A stretch of DNA of 64,000 nucleotides from Paraburkholderia phenazinium (GTDB lineage Bacteria; Pseudomonadota; Gammaproteobacteria; Burkholderiales; Burkholderiaceae): positions 3,596,001 through 3,660,000 of the forward strand of contig NZ_FSRM01000002.1 of NCBI RefSeq assembly GCF_900141745.1. Reading direction: 5' to 3'. Positions 33,238 to 42,127 of the stretch are shown here, in pieces (the stretch's first letter is position 1; each line of letters starts with the position of its first letter). Both the position numbers and the translations under genes were made by a program. The notes below the pieces were generated by a model. It did no database searches, was not told where the DNA came from, and worked only from the letters and a program-made list of their open reading frames with translations.

Positions 33238-33427
33238 GTAAGCGGATAGCAGGATCAGAGCCGCTGACGCGGCTCGAAAGGCGTGACGCGCAGATGGATC
33301 AGCGCGGACAACGGAACGGTTGACAGGTCATCGCCTCTCTCCAGATGAGGTGCGAATCATGATAGACGCCACGCAGACGGCGGTCTACGAAGCGATTTTG
33401 GAAAGGAAATCGCGCCAGGCGATATAC

Positions 33428-33457
33428 AAAAGGGGCTGAGCGCGCTGCTCAGCCCCT
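33428..33457 (-). terminator. Intrinsic terminator of the RND efflux operon
   Basis: On the minus strand AGGGGCTGAGC pairs with GCTCAGCCCCT (33447-33457 and 33431-33441) around a five-base loop, followed by TTTTG. This is a classical rho-independent terminator 44 bases after the outer-membrane factor stop. Confidence 0.85.
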
Positions 33458-33500
33458 CGATGCACTAGTACTCGTGTTACCAACCACCAAGGCTAGGCCA

Positions 33501-35105
33501 TTACTGCTTTGCCAGCTGTTGTGGCGCATCCTTCACACCGGCAACCACGGCGGGGGCAGCAGCAGGAGCAGTGGAACTCGCATCTGCCGTACCTGCACCA
33601 CCCGGCGCAGCCGCCACCGGCACACCGGAAGCCGCAACATCCGAACCCCAACCGCCACCCAGCGCACGAATCAGGTTCACCGTCGACACCGCCTGCGTGC
33701 CTTCCAGATGGGTCGCCTGCAACTGCGTCTGCAGAACCTGCCGTTCGCTGTCGATCACATCCAGGTAGCTCACCTGTCCTTCCTGATACTGCGTCTGCGA
33801 CAGATGCGAAGCCCGCTGCGATGCGTTGACCGCATCGTTTTGCGCCTGAATCTGATCGTCGAGCAGGCGCAGATCGGAGAGGTTGTCTTCGACTTCCTTG
33901 AACGCCTCCAGCACCTGCTGACGATACTGCGCCACGTCTTCGTCATACTTGCCGCGCGCCTGAGCGAGGTTCGCCTTGCGACGGCCGCCGTCGAACAGCG
34001 GCACCGTCAAGGCAGTACCCGCCAACGGCCCGAGCAGGAACGTGCGGCTCGACCACATGAACAGATCGCCCAACGTGGCCGATTCGAACCCAGCCGCACC
34101 TGTGATATCGAGCTTCGGGAAAAACGCCGATTTCGCCAGCCCGACTCGCGCATTGGCCGCAGCCATCGCACGCTCAGCCGCCGCCACGTCAGGACGACGT
34201 TCGAGCAACGCAGAAGGCAGCCCCGGCGGCACGCGTGCAGCCACCGGCACAAGCGGCGTTTCCGGGAACGAGAAGTTCGCCGGCGCCTTACCAAGCAGAA
34301 TGGCGAGGCTATGCTCGGACGCGGCACGTTGCCGGGCGATGCCCACCGAATCCGCACGTGCGCTCGCCAGTTCGTTACGCGCCTGCGCCAGATCCAGTTC
34401 GCTGATGTCGCCTTCGTTGAAACGCCGCTGGATCAGCTTGAGCGTGTTCTCACGCAACGCTACCGTCTGACGGTACAGATCCTGATCCGTATCGAGCTCA
34501 CGCAACTGGAAGTAGTTCTGCGCGACATCAGCCTGCAATGCAAGCTGCACCGAACGGAACAATGCTTCGCTCTGCTGCGCATCTGCCTGAGTCGCGTTCA
34601 CATTCGAACCAACCCGGCCGAACAGATCCGCCTCGTACGACGCGGTGCCTTGCGCGCGCCACAGCGTCGTGGTCTCCGAGCCATTGCTCTGCGGCAGGAA
34701 CTGCGAAGCCGCTGACGCGGTTTCGCGGGTCGGCCCAAAGCCCGCATCGAACTTAGGGAACCAGTCGGAACGCGCCGCCTGCAACGACGCCCGCGACTGC
34801 TGCACGCGTGCCGCCGCTGCCTTCAGATCCTGGTTGGCCGCTGCGGCCTGCTCTTCCAGATCATTCAACTTGGGGTCGCCAAAAATCTGCCACCATTCGC
34901 CGCGATGCGCGTCGTCAGCCGGCTGAGCCGGCTTCCACGTGCCCGCATCCTGCGGCGCGATAGTCGCCGCTTCCTTGAACGCCGCCGACGTGTCGACGTC
35001 GGGACGCTTATAGGTCGGCTCGACCGAGCAGGCGGCTAGCAGCGCCAGCAGCAGACCGCTCGCTGCAGCGCGGCCCCAACCGCTCAAAGATTGATATTGC
35101 TTCAT
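33501..35105 (-). CDS. opcM: RND efflux outer-membrane factor, OpcM/OprC type lipoprotein
   Basis: The 534-residue protein is a NodT/OprM-family outer-membrane channel. It has a lipoprotein signal with lipobox LLAAC, then SVEPTYKRPDVD, GEWWQIFGDPKL and paired coiled-coil repeats (SYEADLFGRVGSNVNATQA; AKSAFFPKLDITGAAGFES; VPLFDGGRRKANLAQA). The C-terminus has an Ala/Pro-rich extension. It starts 14 bases after the pump gene and completes the tripartite exporter. A strong terminator follows. Confidence 0.92.
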   Translation of the reverse strand: MKQYQSLSGWGRAAASGLLLALLAACSVEPTYKRPDVDTSAAFKEAATIAPQDAGTWKPAQPADDAHRGEWWQIFGDPKLNDLEEQAAAANQDLKAAAARVQQSRASLQAARSDWFPKFDAGFGPTRETASAASQFLPQSNGSETTTLWRAQGTASYEADLFGRVGSNVNATQADAQQSEALFRSVQLALQADVAQNYFQLRELDTDQDLYRQTVALRENTLKLIQRRFNEGDISELDLAQARNELASARADSVGIARQRAASEHSLAILLGKAPANFSFPETPLVPVAARVPPGLPSALLERRPDVAAAERAMAAANARVGLAKSAFFPKLDITGAAGFESATLGDLFMWSSRTFLLGPLAGTALTVPLFDGGRRKANLAQARGKYDEDVAQYRQQVLEAFKEVEDNLSDLRLLDDQIQAQNDAVNASQRASHLSQTQYQEGQVSYLDVIDSERQVLQTQLQATHLEGTQAVSTVNLIRALGGGWGSDVAASGVPVAAAPGGAGTADASSTAPAAAPAVVAGVKDAPQQLAKQ

Positions 35106-35119
35106 TATTGTTTTCCTCT

Positions 35120-38100
35120 TCAAGCGTCCGTGACCGGCAACGCGTAATGCGGCGAGTCTTTTTGCGCGACGTGAACCTTGCCGCCTGCAAGCGTACGCAA
35201 CACCACATAGAACACCGGCGTCAGCATCAGACCGAACAGTGTCACGCCCAGCATGCCGAAGAACACCGCGATACCCATCGCATGGCGCATCTCCGAACCG
35301 GCGCCGCTCGACAGCACCAGCGGCACCACGCCCATGATGAAAGCGATCGACGTCATCAGGATCGGGCGCAGCCGCATACGGCTCGCTTCGATCGCCGCGG
35401 ACAGCGGTGTATGCCCGTCGTGTTCGAGTTCGCGAGCAAACTCGACGATCAGGATCGCGTTCTTCGAGGCCAGCCCCACCAGCACCATCAAGCCGATCTG
35501 CGTGAAGATGTTGTTGTCGCCGTGCGTGAGCCAGACCCCGGTCAATGCCGACAACAGACTCATCGGCACAATCAGGATCACCGCGAGCGGCAACGTCAGG
35601 CTTTCATACAGGGCGGCCAGCACCAGGAACACCAGCAGCACGCTGATCGGGAACACCCACATGCCCGCATTGCCGGCGATGATCTGCTGATACGTCAGGT
35701 CAGTCCATTCGAGTTTCACGCCACGCGGCAAGGTTTCTGCAGCCACCCGTTCAGCCGCGGCTTGCGCCTGGCCCGACGAATAACCCGGAGCGGGTCCACC
35801 GTTGATGTCGGCAGCCGTATAGCCGTTGTAGCGCACCACCATTTCCGGACCGAACGTCGGCGTCACCGTCACCAGCGACGACAGCGGCACCATTTCGCCC
35901 GCGGCATTACGCGTCTTCAGTTGGCCGATATCGTCGGCATGCTGACGGAACGGCGCATCCGCTTGCACCCGCACCTGGTACACGCGGCCAAAGCGGTTGA
36001 AGTCGTTCACATACAGCGAGCCCAGATAGATCTGCATCGTGTCGAACACGTCCGTCACCGGCACACCGAGCTGCTTGGCCTTGACGCGGTCCAGGTCCAC
36101 GTTCAGCTGCGGCACGTTGATCTGATAGCTCGAGAAAGTCGGGCCCAGTTCAGGCGTAGTAGCCGCCTTCTTGATGAAGGCTTCCGTTGCCTTGTTCAAC
36201 TCCGCGTAACCCAGCGCACCGTGATCCTCGAGCTGCATCTTGAAACCGCCCAGCGTACCGAGGCCCAGCACCGGCGGCGGTGGGAACACGGCCACGAACG
36301 AATCCTTGATCGCGCCGTACTGCTGGTTCAACGCGCCTGCAATGGCGCCGGCGGAGAGCGCCTTGTCGCCGCGCTCCTTGAACGGCTTGAGCGTGACGAA
36401 CACGATGCCCGCGCTCGAGCTATTGGTGAAGCCATTCACCGACAAGCCCGGAAACTCCACCGCGCTTTCGACACCCGGCTGCTTCAGCGCAATCGCGCTC
36501 ATATCGCGGATCACCTTTTCGGTGCGGTCGAGCGAGGCGCCGTTCGGCAACTGCGCAAACGCGATCAGGTATTCCTTGTCCTGCGCCGGCACGAAGCCGC
36601 CCGGCACGATACGCGTGATCAGCACCGTGGCGCCGAGCAGGATCGCGTAGACGGCGAGCATGCCGCCCTTACGTCGCAATACGCCCTGCACGCCCTTGCC
36701 ATACCCGGTCGAGCCGCGATGAAACACCTTGTTGAAGCCCTTGAAGAAGCGGCCGAACACCAGGTTCATCCCCCGCGTAAGCCAGTCTTCCTTCGCGCCA
36801 TGGCCGCGCAGCAGCATGGCGGACAGTGCCGGCGACAACGTCAGCGAATTGAACGCCGAGATCACCGTCGAGATCGCGATGGTCACCGCGAACTGCTTGT
36901 AGAACTGACCCGTGAGACCCGTCATGAACGCGAGCGGTACGAACACGGCCACGAGCGTCAGCGCGATTGCGATAATCGGCCCGCTCACTTCCTGCATGGC
37001 CTTGTACGTCGCATCGCGCGCACTCAGCCCGGCCTCGATATTGCGCTCGACGTTCTCCACCACCACGATGGCATCGTCCACCACAATCCCGATCGCGAGC
37101 ACCATGCCGAACAGCGACAACGCGTTGATCGAGAAGCCGAACGCCAGCAGCAGAGAGAACGTCCCCACAATCGACACCGGCACCGCAATCAGCGGAATGA
37201 TCGACGCACGCCACGTCTGCAGGAACACGATCACCACGATCACGACCAGCGCAATCGCTTCGAGCAGCGTGTGAATCACGGCCTCGATACTGGAGCGCAC
37301 GAACTGCGTCGGGTCATAGACGATCTGGTAATCCACGCCTGCAGGCATGTCTTCCTTCAGTTCCTTCATTTCCGCGCGCACCTGGTCCGATATCTGGAGC
37401 GAGTTCGCGCCCGGCGCCTGGTTAATGGCGAGCGCCACCGCCGACTTGTTGTCGAGCAGCGAACGCAGGCCGTATTCCGACGCAGCCAGCTCGATACGGG
37501 CAATGTCGCGCAGATAGGTCACCGCGCCATCCGGGCCGGTCTTGACGATGATGTCGCCGAACTCGCCCGTGGTCTGCAAGCGGCCACGCGCATTCACCGA
37601 CAACTGCAACTGTGTGCCCGGCAACGATGGTGAAGAACCAATCTGACCGGCAGCCACCTGAATGTTCTGCTCGCGGATCGCGTTAACCACATCAGTTGCG
37701 GTCAGGCCGCGCTGCGCCACTTTCTGCGGATCGAGCCACACGCGCATGGCGTAGTCACCCGAGCCCCACAGCTGCACTTCGCCCACGCCCTGAATACGCT
37801 CCAGCCGGTCCTTGACGTTCAGCACTGCGTAGTTGCGCAGATACGTCATGTCGTACTGGTTGTTCGGCGAGATCAGGTGGACCACCATCGTCAGCGTCGG
37901 CGAGCTCTTGATCGTCGTCACGCCCAGACGCTGCACGTCGTCCGGCAGACGCGGCAGCGCCTGGTTGACGCGGTTCTGCACGAGCTGCGTCGCGAGGTCC
38001 GGATTGGTACCGAGCTTGAAGGTGACCGTCAGCGTCAGATTGCCGTCGCTATTCGCTTGCGACTGCATATACAGCATGTTTTCCACGCCGTTGATCTGCT

Positions 38101-38305
38101 CTTCGAGCGGCGACGCCACCGTTTCGGCAATCACCTTCGGGTTGGCGCCCGGATACTGCGCGTGCACCACCACCGAAGGAGGCACGACTTCCGGGTACTC
38201 GGAGATCGGCAGCTTGAAGAGCGAAATCACGCCCGCCAGCAGGATCAGGACCGATAGAACGCCCGCGAAGATCGGCCGGTCGATGAAGAATTTGGATATG
38301 TTCAT
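35120..38305 (-). CDS. ceoB: RND efflux inner-membrane pump, CeoB/BpeF/MexF type
   Basis: The 1061-residue protein has the HAE1 family layout with twelve helices and two periplasmic loops. It opens MNISKFFIDRPIFAGVLSVL and has ISEYPEVVPPSVVVHAQYPGANPKVI, very close to the MexF/BpeF/CeoB group. Helix 4 carries the proton-relay pair in GIVVDDAIVVVENVERN. Known family members export chloramphenicol, fluoroquinolones and trimethoprim in Burkholderia. It is flanked by the adaptor (64 bases upstream) and the outer-membrane factor (14 bases downstream). Confidence 0.95.
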   Translation of the reverse strand: MNISKFFIDRPIFAGVLSVLILLAGVISLFKLPISEYPEVVPPSVVVHAQYPGANPKVIAETVASPLEEQINGVENMLYMQSQANSDGNLTLTVTFKLGTNPDLATQLVQNRVNQALPRLPDDVQRLGVTTIKSSPTLTMVVHLISPNNQYDMTYLRNYAVLNVKDRLERIQGVGEVQLWGSGDYAMRVWLDPQKVAQRGLTATDVVNAIREQNIQVAAGQIGSSPSLPGTQLQLSVNARGRLQTTGEFGDIIVKTGPDGAVTYLRDIARIELAASEYGLRSLLDNKSAVALAINQAPGANSLQISDQVRAEMKELKEDMPAGVDYQIVYDPTQFVRSSIEAVIHTLLEAIALVVIVVIVFLQTWRASIIPLIAVPVSIVGTFSLLLAFGFSINALSLFGMVLAIGIVVDDAIVVVENVERNIEAGLSARDATYKAMQEVSGPIIAIALTLVAVFVPLAFMTGLTGQFYKQFAVTIAISTVISAFNSLTLSPALSAMLLRGHGAKEDWLTRGMNLVFGRFFKGFNKVFHRGSTGYGKGVQGVLRRKGGMLAVYAILLGATVLITRIVPGGFVPAQDKEYLIAFAQLPNGASLDRTEKVIRDMSAIALKQPGVESAVEFPGLSVNGFTNSSSAGIVFVTLKPFKERGDKALSAGAIAGALNQQYGAIKDSFVAVFPPPPVLGLGTLGGFKMQLEDHGALGYAELNKATEAFIKKAATTPELGPTFSSYQINVPQLNVDLDRVKAKQLGVPVTDVFDTMQIYLGSLYVNDFNRFGRVYQVRVQADAPFRQHADDIGQLKTRNAAGEMVPLSSLVTVTPTFGPEMVVRYNGYTAADINGGPAPGYSSGQAQAAAERVAAETLPRGVKLEWTDLTYQQIIAGNAGMWVFPISVLLVFLVLAALYESLTLPLAVILIVPMSLLSALTGVWLTHGDNNIFTQIGLMVLVGLASKNAILIVEFARELEHDGHTPLSAAIEASRMRLRPILMTSIAFIMGVVPLVLSSGAGSEMRHAMGIAVFFGMLGVTLFGLMLTPVFYVVLRTLAGGKVHVAQKDSPHYALPVTDA

Positions 38306-38369
38306 GAGAGGCTCTTGAAATTAAAGCGCTGGAATGCGGCGCGCAAGCAGCAATCGTTAAGCACCAAGC

Positions 38370-39590
38370 TCACGAATTGCCCTGCGCTTTCGCATGACCC
38401 TGCGTTTGTGCTACCGACGCGCTGTCCGCATCTTCGTCGCCGTTCATCGGCACAGCATGGGCGCGTACCGTTTCGCCCGGCCGCACACGTTGCGTTCCGT
38501 TGACGACGATCCGGTCACCGTTTTGCAGACCCGACTTGACGACGCGCAGGCCGCCTTGCATCGCGCCAAGCTGCACCTCGCGGTACACGACCTGATCGCT
38601 CTTGTCGACGACGAACACGAACTTCTTGTCCTGATCGGTGCCCACTGCAGCGTCGTCAATCAACAGCGCCGCGTGCGGCGCGCTGCCGCTCACCTTGATG
38701 CGGGCGTACAGACCCGGAATCAGTGTGCCGTCCTGATTGTCGAAGCGCGCGCGTACGCGGATCGTGCCGGACGAGGTGTCGAGCTGGTTGTCGACCGAAT
38801 CGATCACACCGTTGCGCGAGTAGCCCGATTCGTCAGCGAGGCCCAGTTGCACCGGTACTTTGGTGCCGTCCTTCTCGCGGCCGATGTACTCCAGATACGT
38901 CTGCTCGTCCGCATCGAACGACGCGTAGATCGGCGATACCGACACCAGCGTCGTCAGCGGCGGCGAACCTGCGCCGGCCGAGACGACGTTGCCCACGGTG
39001 ATCTCCGCACGCGACACGCGGCCCGACACCGGCGCAATAACCTTGGTGTAGCCAAGGTTAATCTGCGCGGTTTCGAGCGCTGCCTGCGCTGCCTTGACGT
39101 TGGCGCTCGCGCCGCGCGCGGCGTTCTGCTTCTCGTCGTAGTCGCGCTTGGCAATGGCGTTATCGCCGATCAGGCGCTGTGCGCGCTCCCAGTCGCTTTG
39201 CGTATAACCCGCCTGCGCCTGCGCCGCCGCCAGTTGCGCGGCGGTGCGGTCTACTTCGGCCTGATACGGGCGCGGATCGATCACGAACAGCGTGTCGCCC
39301 TTCTTCACCAGCGCGCCATCCTTGAAGTTCACCGAAACGATCGTGCCCGACACCTGCGGACGTACTGCGACCTTCTCGACTGCTTCGAGGCGCCCCGAAT
39401 AGCTTTGCCAGTCGGTGATGGTTTTCTGGATCACGGCTGCCACGTCCACTTCCGGCACGATGGTCGGCGCGGCGTGGGCGGGCGAACTCGCATCGACGCG
39501 AATCGCGCCGAATGTGCCGAGCCCGGCAATGATCACAACGGTCAGAACCGCTAGCGCCAGACGGTGGCGCGAAGGAGAAAAGATAGACAT
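38370..39590 (-). CDS. ceoA: RND efflux periplasmic adaptor, CeoA/BpeE type
   Basis: The 406-residue membrane-fusion protein has an N-terminal membrane or signal segment (LALAVLTVVIIAGLGTFGA), lipoyl-like half-motifs (VRPQVSGTIVSVNFKDGALVKKGDTLFVIDPRPY and GYTKVIAPVSGRVSRAEITVGNVVSAG), a helical hairpin and beta-barrel domains. There is no lipobox, so it is anchored by an uncleaved helix or exported. The ATG at 39590 has GGAG six bases upstream. It lies between the lipase-like gene and the pump gene. Confidence 0.93.
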   Translation of the reverse strand: MSIFSPSRHRLALAVLTVVIIAGLGTFGAIRVDASSPAHAAPTIVPEVDVAAVIQKTITDWQSYSGRLEAVEKVAVRPQVSGTIVSVNFKDGALVKKGDTLFVIDPRPYQAEVDRTAAQLAAAQAQAGYTQSDWERAQRLIGDNAIAKRDYDEKQNAARGASANVKAAQAALETAQINLGYTKVIAPVSGRVSRAEITVGNVVSAGAGSPPLTTLVSVSPIYASFDADEQTYLEYIGREKDGTKVPVQLGLADESGYSRNGVIDSVDNQLDTSSGTIRVRARFDNQDGTLIPGLYARIKVSGSAPHAALLIDDAAVGTDQDKKFVFVVDKSDQVVYREVQLGAMQGGLRVVKSGLQNGDRIVVNGTQRVRPGETVRAHAVPMNGDEDADSASVAQTQGHAKAQGNS

Positions 39591-39624
39591 GAAAGGCTCC
39601 CGGCGTTTGTTGATTGAAATACGT

Positions 39625-40521
39625 TTATCGTTGGGTGCGCGCTGCGAGGCGGCACTGGAAAAAGCGCACAGCCTCCTGCAGCGCTTCCGGATGGTCGGCG
39701 AGCGCGGCATGCGAGACGCTCGGATAGCGGACCACCTGGGTCGCCACGCCTGCATCGATCAGGCTGCTGGCATATTTCTCGGCCTCGACGTGCAGCACAT
39801 CGTTCTGCGCAGTCGCGATCAGCGTGGCGGGCAAGCCTGCAAGCCGCGACGACTCGAGGGGCGCGGCATACGGATGCATACGCTGCGAGGCTTGCGGCAG
39901 ATACGCGCGATAGCACGCTGCGCATTCCTTGGCGGTAATATCGGAGCCAAGCCGCTGTTCGTCGCCAAGGCGCGTGAGACTCGGATCGAGCATCGGGCCG
40001 AACAGCGCCTGCGCCGAAATCCGCACGTCGCCACGGTCGCGCGAGATAAAGGCGAGGCAATTGGCAATCTGGCCGCCCGAGTCATGTCCCGCGACGCCGA
40101 TATGTTTGGTGTTGCCGCCGAACGCCCGTGCGCGGGTCTGCACCCACAGCGCGGCGCGGTGTGCGTCTTCCGGCGCCGTGGGAAACGGAAATTGCGGCGC
40201 AAGCGAGTAGCCGACCGAGACGACCAGCGCCGGCAGGTGCTCTGCGAAATAGCGTGCGGGGAAGTCCGCATCGTCCAGCGAGCCGCGCACAAAGCCGCCG
40301 CCGTGAAAATAAAGCAGTACTGGCAGTGCGGTTTTGCCCGTCAGGCGGTACAGCCGCAGCTTGATGTCCTGCGCGTGCCCCTCAATCGTCACGTCCGTCA
40401 CGTCGAGCGCCGCATGTGCCGAACCGACATCGTCCGCCTGAGCAAGGTCAAGCGGTACAAAGGTGTACGGCGAGGAGTACGGCGGTTTGAATGCATTCAT
40501 GTCGAACGGCGCAATACGCAT
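39625..40521 (-). CDS. llpE: LlpE-like alpha/beta hydrolase of the efflux operon
   Basis: The 298-residue protein belongs to the hormone-sensitive-lipase branch: HGGG oxyanion motif in LLYFHGGGFVRGS, nucleophile elbow GHDSGG, a late Asp in TAQNDVLHVEAE and His in PSVSHAALADH. In Burkholderia an equivalent gene (llpE) opens the ceo/bpe efflux operon and modifies resistance to chloramphenicol. Here it is first in the unit and 34 bases ahead of the adaptor gene. ATGs at 40521 and 40500 are both possible; neither has a good ribosome binding site. Confidence 0.87.
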   Translation of the reverse strand: MRIAPFDMNAFKPPYSSPYTFVPLDLAQADDVGSAHAALDVTDVTIEGHAQDIKLRLYRLTGKTALPVLLYFHGGGFVRGSLDDADFPARYFAEHLPALVVSVGYSLAPQFPFPTAPEDAHRAALWVQTRARAFGGNTKHIGVAGHDSGGQIANCLAFISRDRGDVRISAQALFGPMLDPSLTRLGDEQRLGSDITAKECAACYRAYLPQASQRMHPYAAPLESSRLAGLPATLIATAQNDVLHVEAEKYASSLIDAGVATQVVRYPSVSHAALADHPEALQEAVRFFQCRLAARTQR

Positions 40522-40572
40522 AGAACTGGAATGGTGCGAATTGTGGGTTCGGCAGACTTCTAAATAAATGCC

Positions 40573-40618
40573 TATAATCCGGCAACACAATTCGGTACGC
40601 CCAAACAATCGAATTCGG
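40573..40618. promoter_or_regulatory. Divergent control region of the efflux operon
   Basis: The 173-base gap holds AATTCGG at 40589-40595 and 40612-40618, a direct repeat with 23-base spacing, and a perfect -10-type TATAAT (40573-40578) facing the LysR gene. These are candidate CeoR binding and promoter elements. A convincing -35 for the TATAAT was not found. Confidence 0.45.
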
Positions 40619-40694
40619 CGCCCGGCGAAACCGGGCTAATCCGTGCCTATTCGATTGGCGCTGCGCGCCGCCAGCCCCTTCTTGGAGGTTAGCC

Positions 40695-41699
40695 ATGGAC
40701 CGTCTCCAGGCCATGCAAGTGTTCACCCGTGTCGTCGACACCAACAGTTTCACGCGTGCCGCGGAGACGCTCGACCTGCCGCGCGCTTCGGTCACCACCA
40801 TCATCCAGAATCTGGAATCGTTTCTCGGCACACGGCTCATGCACCGCACGACGCGGCGCCTGTCGCTCACGCCGGACGGCGCGGCGTACTACGAACGCTG
40901 CGTGCGGATTCTCGCGGACGTCGAAGAAACCGAAACCAGTTTCCAGAGCGGCAACAAGAAGCCGCACGGCAAGCTGCGCATCGACATGCCGGGCTCGATC
41001 GGCCGGCTGCTGGTGATCCCTTCCCTGTGTGAATTCCACACTCGCTACCCGGATATCGACCTGCAACTCGGCCTGACCGACCGCCCGGTCGATCTGCTGC
41101 AAGAAGGGGTGGATTGCGTGGTGCGGGTCGGCGCGCTGCAGGATTCGTCGCTGGTTGCGCGCCGGATCGGCATCTTCGAAGGCGTGACGTGCGCCGCGCC
41201 GGAATATCTGCAGAAGTACGGCACACCGCTTACGCTCGACGATCTCGAGTCGCATAGCGCGGTGAATTATTTTTCGAGCCGCACTGGCCGCGTAATCGAC
41301 TGGGCCTTCAAGGTCGACGGCAAGGAAGTCGAAGTAAAAATGAAGGGCACGGTGTCGGTCAACGACGCGGATGCCTACGTCACCTGTGGTCTCGAAGGCT
41401 TTGGGCTGATTCAGCCGGCGCTTTTCATGGTGCTGCCGCATCTGCAGTCGGGCCAACTGGTGGAGGTGCTGCCCGAGATCAAGCCGATGCCCATGCCGAT
41501 TTCCGCGGTCTATCCGCACAGCCGGCATCTGTCGCCGAAAGTGCGCGTGTTTGTCGACTGGATTGCGGAGCTATTCGACCGCTGCCCGTTGTTGAGCGGC
41601 CGCGGCAGTCTCGACACGCCTTGCTCGAAGCGCACCATCGAGGAGCGCGAGTCCGCGCCTACGCTCGATACACCGGTAATCACGGAGTGGGTCGCCTGA
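40695..41699 (+). CDS. ceoR: LysR-family regulator of the efflux operon, CeoR/BpeT type
   Basis: The 334-residue protein has the LysR helix-turn-helix (DRLQAMQVFTRVVDTNSFTRAAETLDLPRASVTTIIQNLE) and an effector domain (GKLRIDMPGSIGRLLVIPSL). It is longer than most LysR proteins because of a C-terminal tail of about 30 residues after residue 300. It is divergent from the lipase-like gene of the efflux operon, as CeoR and BpeT are. GGAGG lies six bases before the start. Confidence 0.92.
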   Translation: MDRLQAMQVFTRVVDTNSFTRAAETLDLPRASVTTIIQNLESFLGTRLMHRTTRRLSLTPDGAAYYERCVRILADVEETETSFQSGNKKPHGKLRIDMPGSIGRLLVIPSLCEFHTRYPDIDLQLGLTDRPVDLLQEGVDCVVRVGALQDSSLVARRIGIFEGVTCAAPEYLQKYGTPLTLDDLESHSAVNYFSSRTGRVIDWAFKVDGKEVEVKMKGTVSVNDADAYVTCGLEGFGLIQPALFMVLPHLQSGQLVEVLPEIKPMPMPISAVYPHSRHLSPKVRVFVDWIAELFDRCPLLSGRGSLDTPCSKRTIEERESAPTLDTPVITEWVA

Positions 41700-41754
41700 T
41701 CCGCCCCGCAATACAGATGACGGCAATCACGGCCTCTACACTGCGATTGCCGCC

Positions 41755-41776
41755 ATTGTTCTGAATTCACAACAAT
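41755..41776. promoter_or_regulatory. ATTGTT/AACAAT inverted repeat
   Basis: ATTGTT at 41755-41760 and AACAAT at 41771-41776 are perfect six-base arms around ten bases. The arrangement resembles a LysR box and lies about 100 bases upstream of the 24-codon frame at 41878. Confidence 0.35.
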
Positions 41777-41877
41777 TCATTTCGCCGATCCGCCGTTTAT
41801 CCGCGCGTCGCGAAAGCCTACAGTTCACCCTGTCGCGGCGCCCCCGCGCGCCGCAAACGAATCGACAGGAGTGAATC

Positions 41878-41952
41878 ATGAATCCATCCGAACTCGACCA
41901 TTGGGACAGCGATACGCCAGTCTGGACGCCGTTCCGCTCGACGCAGCACTGA
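41878..41952 (+). CDS. Candidate 24-residue small protein
   Basis: A short frame MNPSELDHWDSDTPVWTPFRSTQH starts at an ATG preceded by a perfect AGGAG six bases upstream. I do not recognise the peptide. It is acidic and aromatic with no signal or membrane segment. It could be a real small protein, a leader peptide for the aldo/keto reductase gene at 42128 (a stable hairpin lies between), or the remnant of a longer gene. Only the ribosome binding site supports it. Confidence 0.35.
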   Translation: MNPSELDHWDSDTPVWTPFRSTQH

Positions 41953-42043
41953 GGGCCGGTCGCCCGCGTTCACCCGCGTTTAGCTCTTGCGTGCCTGTGG
42001 CACTGCAGTGTTGGCGATTTTCAAATATGCTTAAAAGAGGCAA

Positions 42044-42068
42044 GCGACCGCATCATGTATGCGGTCGC
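42044..42068 (+). terminator. Strong hairpin upstream of the aldo/keto reductase
   Basis: GCGACCGCAT (42044-42053) and ATGCGGTCGC (42059-42068) form a perfect ten-base stem with a five-base loop. No U-run follows directly, so it may terminate the upstream transcript or attenuate the downstream gene. Confidence 0.5.
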
Positions 42069-42127
42069 GCCGCTTGTTGCATTTGAAAGTCCGTACAACA
42101 CATCGGCATTACACACAGGAGCGTGAC

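Larger units (their letters stand above)
33167..33500. other. Gap between metQ and the efflux operon
   Basis: This 334-base stretch holds the metQ leader, including a 28-base near-perfect palindrome at 33210-33237, and the terminator of the efflux operon at 33428-33457. No gene is visible. Confidence 0.6.
41700..42127. other. Gap between ceoR and the aldo/keto reductase
   Basis: This 428-base stretch contains a probable terminator of the regulator gene (CGGCAATC 41721-41728 with GATTGCCG 41745-41752), an ATTGTT-N10-AACAAT inverted repeat at 41755-41776, a short open frame at 41878-41952, and a strong hairpin at 42044-42068. Nothing else is visible. Confidence 0.6.

Noticed and set aside
35108..37633. 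841-residue frame on the plus strand
   Set aside because: It is antisense to the RND pump gene, has His/Arg/Gln-rich shadow composition and no family motifs.
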